Below are positions 58,831 to 64,000 of a stretch of 64,000 nt of DNA, in pieces (position 1 is the stretch's first letter; each line of letters opens with the position of its first letter). The DNA lies in assembly GCF_030413175.1 (NCBI RefSeq), contig NZ_CP129212.1, forward strand, positions 434,001 through 498,000, read 5' to 3'. The notes under the pieces were generated by a model. The model did not search any database, was not told the DNA's origin, and worked only from the letters and a program-made list of their open reading frames with translations. Both the position numbers and the translations under genes were made by a program. Origin of the DNA: Bradyrhizobium roseum (GTDB lineage Bacteria > Pseudomonadota > Alphaproteobacteria > Rhizobiales > Xanthobacteraceae).

Positions 58831-60432
58831 ATGATGAGCGAACAGGATGACACCGTGCAATTTCACTTTTCCGACCACGTGCTTGACGTCAGGCTGCGCG
58901 AACTGACCCGCGGCGGTGAAAGCATCGCCGTCGAACCGCAGGTGTTCGATCTCTTGGTTCACCTGATCGAGAACCGCGACCATGTCGTCACCAAGGACGA
59001 TCTGATCGAGACGGTGTGGGACGGCCGCATCGTGTCCGAATCCACGCTGACCAGCCGGATCAACGCCGCGCGCCGCGCGGTCGGCGACAGCGGCAAGCTC
59101 CAGGCCGTCATCCGCACCATCGCGCGAAAGGGCTTTCGTTTCGTCGGCGACGTGCAGAAGCTGCGCAACGGCGGCGAAGCACCTGCCGTTGCGGCCCCGG
59201 CGCTCGATTTCACCGGTGAACCGCTGCACCGGCCGTTGCCGGCGCTCGACCGCACGGCGATCGCGGTGATGCCCTTCGTCAACCTCTCGGGCGAATCCGA
59301 GCAGGAGTATTTTTCCGAAGGGATCAGCGAGGACATCATCACCGCGCTGTCGAAGTTGCGCTGGTTCTACGTGATCGCGCGCAATTCCTCGTTCGTCTAC
59401 AAGGGAAAATCCGTCCATCACCAGGAGATCGGCGAGGATCTCGGCGTCGGCTACCTCGTCGAAGGCTCTGTGCGCAAGGAGGGTGACCACGTCCGCATTG
59501 CGGCCCAGCTCGTCGACGTCGCCACCGGCAGCCATCTGTGGGCGGAGCGCTACGACCGCGATCTCGCCGACGTGTTCGCGGTGCAGGACGAGATCACCCA
59601 GGCGGTGGTCGCCGCGATCGAGCCGCAGCTCTACGCCGCCGAGAATTTCAGGGCTCGCCGCAAGGCGCCCGACAACATGGACGCGTGGGGCCTCGTCATG
59701 CGGGCGCTGTCGCATTACTGGCGCGTGACGCGGCAGGACAATCTGGTGGCGCAGGCGCTCCTGGAAAAGGCGATCGCCGTCGATCCGAATTATGGCCAAG
59801 CGCTCAGCCTGCTCGCCTCCTGCCACACCTTCAGCGCCCATATGGGCTGGGAAGACATGGCAAAAGCCATTCCGCTGGCGGAGCGTGCGGCACTGGCGGC
59901 GATCCTGGCCGACAGCGAGGATGCGTGGGCGCATTATGCGCTCGCCAGCGTCTATCTGTTCTACCGGCGCTTTGACGATTGCCTCGCCGAATTCGAACTG
60001 GCGCTGCGGCTCAATCCCAGTTTCTCGCCAGCGCGCGGCCTCTATGGCGTCGCGCTGGCCTATCGCGGTCGCTGGGAGGAGGGTGACCGCGCCGCGCGCG
60101 AGGCGCTGAAGCTGTCGCCGCGCGATCCCTTTGCCGCGATCTATTCCGGCGTCGCCGCCTACAGCCAGTATGTTGGCGGCAACTACGCCGAGGCGATCCG
60201 CCTGTGCCGCGAGGCGCTGCGGCAGCGCACCGATTTCGTCGGCGCCCACCGCGTGCTGACGGCCGCGCTCGGCATGGAAGGCGACGCCGATGCTGCCAAG
60301 GCCGCACTCGAAGGCCTCCACCGCACCCAGCCCAACCTTACGCTCGCCTGGCTCGCCAGCGAACTGCCGTTTGAGCACGACGCCGACAAGGCGCATTATC
60401 TCGAAGGATTTCGCCGCGCGGGCTTGAAATAG
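58831..60432 (+). CDS. CadC-type winged-helix regulator with TPR repeats
   Basis: A 533-residue soluble regulator. The OmpR-type winged helix-turn-helix (about 8-108) has AVEPQVFDLLVHLIENRDHVVTKDDLIETVW and IRTIARKGFRFVG. A central FlgO/TolB-like stretch (IAVMPFVNLSGESEQEYFSEGISEDI) is followed by four or more TPRs (about 330-520). There is no membrane helix, unlike CadC. Similar 'adenylate cyclase-annotated' rhizobial proteins lack a cyclase domain; so does this one. It is divergent from the methyltransferase operon, its most likely target. Two adjacent Met codons could start it. Confidence 0.88.
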   Translation: MMSEQDDTVQFHFSDHVLDVRLRELTRGGESIAVEPQVFDLLVHLIENRDHVVTKDDLIETVWDGRIVSESTLTSRINAARRAVGDSGKLQAVIRTIARKGFRFVGDVQKLRNGGEAPAVAAPALDFTGEPLHRPLPALDRTAIAVMPFVNLSGESEQEYFSEGISEDIITALSKLRWFYVIARNSSFVYKGKSVHHQEIGEDLGVGYLVEGSVRKEGDHVRIAAQLVDVATGSHLWAERYDRDLADVFAVQDEITQAVVAAIEPQLYAAENFRARRKAPDNMDAWGLVMRALSHYWRVTRQDNLVAQALLEKAIAVDPNYGQALSLLASCHTFSAHMGWEDMAKAIPLAERAALAAILADSEDAWAHYALASVYLFYRRFDDCLAEFELALRLNPSFSPARGLYGVALAYRGRWEEGDRAAREALKLSPRDPFAAIYSGVAAYSQYVGGNYAEAIRLCREALRQRTDFVGAHRVLTAALGMEGDADAAKAALEGLHRTQPNLTLAWLASELPFEHDADKAHYLEGFRRAGLK

Positions 60433-60563
60433 TTCTGGCTCAAATCGTCCTGCGGCGATTCTCAAGAACGTCTGGACGGCAAATCACAGCGGCCTGAAAG
60501 TCTTCACCGCCTGTCACGGGCATGTTGATGCTGCCGTCGTCCGGCTCATCAGGGAGATGTTAC

Positions 60564-60791
60564 ATGCCGTTGATAGAAGTTCACGTGATCGAGAACGTGT
60601 TCGATGCCGAGCAGAAGCGCCAGATCATCGCCAAACTCACCGATGCCATGGTGTCGATCGAGGGCGAGGCGATGCGCGGCGTCACCTGGGTCAAGATTTC
60701 CGAAGTCGCCAGCGGCGACTGGGGCATCGGCGGCCAGCCGCTGACCACCGGTGACGTCAAGGCGTTCGTGGCCGGCCGAAAGGTGGCCTGA
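60564..60791 (+). CDS. tautomerase-family (4-oxalocrotonate tautomerase-like) protein
   Basis: A 75-residue enzyme of the tautomerase superfamily, which uses an N-terminal Pro as base after Met removal. Pro2 (MPLIEVHVIENVF) is present, with KLTDAMVSIEGEAMRG and WVKISEV in the second part. AGGGAGATG precedes the ATG at 60564; an earlier in-frame Met would hide the Pro and is rejected. It is a single gene. Substrate unknown. Confidence 0.85.
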   Translation: MPLIEVHVIENVFDAEQKRQIIAKLTDAMVSIEGEAMRGVTWVKISEVASGDWGIGGQPLTTGDVKAFVAGRKVA

Positions 60792-60811
60792 CGCGCGCTG
60801 TCTTGCATCGT

Positions 60812-60830
60812 CGGCAGGCGCGTCCTGCCG
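60812..60830 (+). terminator. stem-loop after tautomerase gene
   Basis: CGGCAGG, five bases and CCTGCCG form a 7-bp stem 20 bases after the tautomerase stop. No T-run follows, so it is only a possible terminator. Confidence 0.35.
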
Positions 60831-60987
60831 GGGCCATGATGCGCAGCGGTTTCATACCTTGATCTTTCATCCGGCCCGCGCCGGTCGCGTCGCGCATTTT
60901 GCGCAACCACTGCTGCCACCATGCTGGCAGCAGGCGTTCGGTAGAACGGGCGCACCGGCTTCCGGCCATTCATTGAAGAACCCAGCC

Positions 60988-61254
60988 ATGACCATACTCG
61001 CCACCATCCCGACTTCGTCCTCCAGGCCATTGATTTGGCGAACCGCGCTGTTTCTGGCGCGCAGCCGCCGCCTCGCCACCCGCTTCGTCGCCGCCGTGAT
61101 CGCCCGCCACGAGCGCCACACCACCCGCATCGCAATGCACCGCCTCGACGACCGCCAGCTCAAGGACATCGCCATGGTCCGCTCGCAGATCGACTCGCGG
61201 CTGGAAGAACTGGCGCAGACGCGGGCAAAGATGCAGCAGCCGGGGTGGCATTGA
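60988..61254 (+). CDS. DUF1127-domain small basic protein
   Basis: An 88-residue Arg-rich protein. The C-terminal half, MHRLDDRQLKDIAMVRSQIDSRL, is the DUF1127 motif (L.DD..L.DIG..R..I). Family members in Agrobacterium and Rhodobacter act in phosphate and carbon responses and bind RNA. The start at 60988 is chosen because the upstream frame back to 60751 looks non-coding. It follows the tautomerase gene by 196 bases and is probably expressed separately. Confidence 0.85.
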   Translation: MTILATIPTSSSRPLIWRTALFLARSRRLATRFVAAVIARHERHTTRIAMHRLDDRQLKDIAMVRSQIDSRLEELAQTRAKMQQPGWH

Positions 61255-61349
61255 GGGGGGGCATCCGTTCAAGAGCGTTAGGACAGGAAGTGCCGTGCCG
61301 GGCGAAGCGCGCTTCCAGCAGGAAGACGAGGCCGGCTATAAGAGGCTGC

Positions 61350-61927
61350 TCATGACAAAGCCTTCCGCGGATTTTCGTCGTCGAACTCCCAACGCGCCGG
61401 ATTGTCGTCGACACAGCGACGGACGCGGTTCAGCGCATCTTCGTCGCGCATTATGTGTTCATAATAGTTACGTTGTCAGAGCCGGCCGCGGAATTCCGGC
61501 CAGCCGTTGGCTTTGACGCCGGCGATATAGCCGGTCGTAGCCAACGATTTGAATGCGCCAACGATATCTCCCAGCCTGACGCGGGCGCCCATAAGGGGCG
61601 CCCCTACCGTCGACGGTTGCGTAGGGGCGACCCTTGTGTTCGCCTCTTTCGCATCTCCATCCGGAAACACAAGGATGCCGTGCAGATGACTGGGCATCAC
61701 CACGAACTGATCGATTTCGACGCTCGAAACCGTGCCGCGATGCTTTCCCAAAGTGTTGTCACCATCTGCCCGGCCTCGTTGAGGCGCATTTCACCGGCTG
61801 CGACAACGCCGAACAGGCAGGCGCGGCCCTGCGTGCAGATGGTCACGAAATATGCGCCGGCCATGCTGTAGTCGTAGCCCTTGAGGCGGAGGCTGCGGCG
61901 GTGATGAATGGTCGAATTGCGCAACAT
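61350..61927 (-). pseudogene. decayed REP-associated tyrosine transposase (RAYT)
   Basis: RAYTs are Y1 transposases domesticated with REP palindromes. The start (MLRNSTIHHRRSLRLKGYDYS, then YFVTICTQGRACLFG) is in one frame, up to about 61720. FVVMPSHLHGIL, with the HxH metal motif, continues in another frame, so a frameshift lies near 61700-61750. After GRL a TGA stop (61476-61478) stands where relatives have Trp. The frame then reads on: QRNYYEHIMRDEDALNRVRR, followed by DNPARW, to a TGA at 61350. The catalytic core is thus broken by one frameshift and one nonsense change. Confidence 0.85.
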
Positions 61928-62060
61928 CGTCCTCGGCACTACCGTCGCGTTACTTAGATTTGTCCGCAACGGCCGCGAAGCAAAGGCCGGTTCACCTTAC
62001 ACTTTCAGCACTGGGCAATCTTGCATGGCGTTGTTTTGCGTATTTTAGTGCGACCCACTC

Positions 62061-64000
62061 CTACTGCATCTTCTTCCGTCGCGCCGCCGCCGCATCGACC
62101 ACGTTGTCGACTTCCTCGCGCCAGCTCATGATCTCCGCGGCCAGGATCGGATGGTTGAACCCCTTCAGGTTCAGATCGTCGATCGGCCTGCCTTCGACCC
62201 ACGGTTCGACCATGCCGTAGACACGGCGGCTCACCACGATCTGGTTGGCCTTGGCTTCGTCGCATAGCCGCGAGGCGAGGTTGGTGACGCTGCCGATCGC
62301 GGCGTATTCCAGCCGCTGCTCGAAGCCGATCTGGCCGAGCGTGGCGTAGCCCAGCGCGATGCCGATGCCGAAGCCGAGATTGTGGCCGCGGTTGCGCCAC
62401 TTCTCGGTCAGTTCGCCGATGGTGTCGCGCATCTCCACCGACATGCGGACGGCGCGCGCGGTGTGGTCTTCGAACTGGATCGGCGCGTTGAACAGGATCA
62501 TCACGCCGTCGCCGGCATAGCGGTCGAGCGTGCCTTCGTACTTGAAGATCAGTTCGCCGAGCGCGGCGTGATATTCGCGCAGCACGTTCATCGCCTCTTC
62601 CGGCTCGGTGGTCTCGGTAAATGCCGTGAAGCCGCGCAGGTCGCAGAACACCACCGTGACCTCGCGGCGGTGGCTGTCGAGCAGGCCTTCATGGCCGTCC
62701 GAGGAAGCGATCAGTTGCGCCACCTGCGGCGCCAGGAAGCGCTCCAGGCGCCGGATGCGCTCGATCTCGCCCAGTTGGGTTTCGACGCGTTCCTCGAGCG
62801 ATTTGTTCCAGTCCTTGAGCTGGTCGGTCTGTTCCTGAAGCTTGCGGGCCTGCTGGCTGACAATGCTGTTGGCGTCCTGAAGCTCGCGGCTCTTGTGGTC
62901 CACCTCGGTGAACAGCCTCGCGTTGCGCATCGCCAGCACCGCCTGGTGCGCAAAGGTCTTCATCAGGCCGATCAGGTTGTCGGAGAATTCGCCGGCGTTC
63001 TGCCGCAGCACCACCAGCGAACCGAGAATGCCGGTCTGGTCGACCAGCGGGACGACGAGCACGGAGTGGAAGCCGGCTTCCATCGCAACATCGCGCAGCG
63101 GATGATCCGCCACCGTGCCGAGATCGGGCATCGCGATCGGCTCGCCGGTCGCGGCGGCTTCGCCGAGCGGCGAGTTGTGGGCGTCGATGGCGCGGTGGCC
63201 GCCTTCGGCCGCCTTGTCGATGCCGATCGATTCGGTGAGGTTGAACTGGCGGTTGGCGGCGTCATAGCCGTAGATCAGCACGGCGTCGGCATGGGTGATT
63301 TCCAGCGCGCGCGCGGCGACCGTCGGCAGCACGGCGTTGAGGTCGAGCGAGGAGGCGACGGCGCGGCCGACCTCCTCGAGCACCTTCAATTCGTTGATCG
63401 ATTGCGCGAGGTCGCGCGTCCGTTCGTTCACCTTGGCTTCGAGGTTCGAATAGGTCTCGGCGAGCTGTCCGGCCATGCCGTTGAACTGGTTGGCCAGTTC
63501 CTCCAGCTCGTCGGAGGTTTTCACCTCGATGCGATGGCCGAAATCGCCGGCGCCGAGCCGCCGCGCGCCGGCCCGCAGCGCCGTGATCGGCACCAGCATG
63601 CGCCGCGCCATGATGATACCGGCGATGATCGCGACCACGAGGCCGAGCCCGATCAGAAGCGCGATCCGCACCAGCTGGTCGCGGATCGGCGTCAGCGCCT
63701 GCGCCGTCTCCTGCTCGAAGAACACGTGCCAGCCGAGTTTCGGCACCAGGCTCGACGTGGTCAGCACCGCGTTGCCCTTGATATCGGTGCCCGATGCCGG
63801 CGCCACGCCGCCGGGCTTGCTGACGGCTGCGACCTGCGGCAGCGCCGACAGGTTCTTGCCGACCTCGGGCCCGGTCGAGGAGGTCGCCAGCACGTCGCCC
63901 CTGGAATCGGTAATGTAGGCGAACGCCACCTTGCCGACCTGGGCGTCGATCAGGAACTCCGACAGGAAGTCGAGGTCGACCTCGGCGATGGTGACGCTGC
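62061..64000 (-). CDS. membrane class III nucleotidyl cyclase with Cache, HAMP and GAF domains, 5' end outside window
   Basis: A sensor cyclase of at least 646 visible residues, cut at its N-terminus by the window edge. A Cache-type periplasmic part ends near a membrane helix (IALLIGLGLVVAIIAGIIMA), followed by HAMP, a GAF domain (about 63350-62900), a coiled coil, and the cyclase domain (62700-62110). The metal ligands are Asp in VFCDLRGFTAF and in YAGDGVMILFNAP, and the transition-state Asn/Arg are in VTNLASRL. The residues that select adenine in adenylate cyclases (Lys, Asp) are Arg (DRYAGD) and Ser (IGSVTN) here. The product, cAMP or cGMP or other, is uncertain. Confidence 0.88.
   Translation of the reverse strand, partial: SVTIAEVDLDFLSEFLIDAQVGKVAFAYITDSRGDVLATSSTGPEVGKNLSALPQVAAVSKPGGVAPASGTDIKGNAVLTTSSLVPKLGWHVFFEQETAQALTPIRDQLVRIALLIGLGLVVAIIAGIIMARRMLVPITALRAGARRLGAGDFGHRIEVKTSDELEELANQFNGMAGQLAETYSNLEAKVNERTRDLAQSINELKVLEEVGRAVASSLDLNAVLPTVAARALEITHADAVLIYGYDAANRQFNLTESIGIDKAAEGGHRAIDAHNSPLGEAAATGEPIAMPDLGTVADHPLRDVAMEAGFHSVLVVPLVDQTGILGSLVVLRQNAGEFSDNLIGLMKTFAHQAVLAMRNARLFTEVDHKSRELQDANSIVSQQARKLQEQTDQLKDWNKSLEERVETQLGEIERIRRLERFLAPQVAQLIASSDGHEGLLDSHRREVTVVFCDLRGFTAFTETTEPEEAMNVLREYHAALGELIFKYEGTLDRYAGDGVMILFNAPIQFEDHTARAVRMSVEMRDTIGELTEKWRNRGHNLGFGIGIALGYATLGQIGFEQRLEYAAIGSVTNLASRLCDEAKANQIVVSRRVYGMVEPWVEGRPIDDLNLKGFNHPILAAEIMSWREEVDNVVDAAAARRKKMQ

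Noticed and set aside
1..64000. CRISPR arrays, rRNA genes, prophage or conjugation modules
   Set aside because: No regularly spaced direct repeats, rRNA sequence, integrase, or phage or transfer genes were seen.

Overview
The window looks like a chromosomal segment of a Bradyrhizobium-type alphaproteobacterium (Nitrobacteraceae). The evidence is high GC, FlbT beside a very large flagellin, FixJ-like and HisKA_2 signalling proteins, DUF1127 and DUF6894 small proteins, and many GC-rich palindromic intergenic repeats of the kind familiar from Bradyrhizobium genomes. It opens inside rplU and closes inside a Cache-HAMP-GAF-cyclase gene; both are truncated by the window.

Layout. 1-6.4 kb: rplU, a ROK-type kinase homologue whose motifs are in permuted order, an alpha/beta hydrolase, tRNA-Ser(CGA) followed by a lower-GC GAF histidine kinase, and a secreted MetX-fold hydrolase. 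6.6-10.6 kb: a minus-strand operon SEL1 protein - HlyD adaptor - FtsX permease - ABC ATPase. 11-17.7 kb: a His-rich exported peptide with a clear terminator, a GH3 hexosaminidase, a LuxR-type regulator with a degenerate DHp-like N-terminus, a CheY, a Crp/Fnr regulator, and a receiver protein preceded by a decayed copy of itself. 18.1-26.1 kb: flagellin, FlbT and a chemotaxis operon cheA(REC)-cheW-cheY-cheR-pilZ with no cheB. 26.3-31.5 kb: a FixJ-like regulator, and a receiver gene overlapping a very large hybrid kinase.

31.7-37.7 kb is a self-contained uptake/catabolism locus: a FadR-type GntR repressor diverges, across a perfect palindrome, from a NitT/Tau-type ABC transporter, an IlvD/Edd dehydratase and an RraA-like aldolase. 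37.7-43 kb: an AcrAB-like RND pump divergent from a TetR regulator across another palindrome. 43-51 kb: an S9 oligopeptidase, a ferric/spermidine-type ABC transporter and a class V aminotransferase. 51-58.6 kb: LssY-domain protein, SNase-like protein, a 577-aa probable alpha-toroid protein with a DCDTTA motif, a caspase-fold protein lacking both catalytic residues (beyond a near-consensus CRP site), and an operon of methyltransferase, hydrolase and orphan RND adaptor. 58.8-64 kb: CadC-type regulator with TPRs, a tautomerase, a DUF1127 protein, a decayed RAYT transposase and the cyclase.

The most unusual items are the permuted ROK protein, the pseudo-caspase, the DCDTTA protein, the NitT/IlvD/RraA locus, the cyclase with atypical substrate-selecting residues and the decayed genes. 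All functional calls rest on reading motifs; no database search was run.
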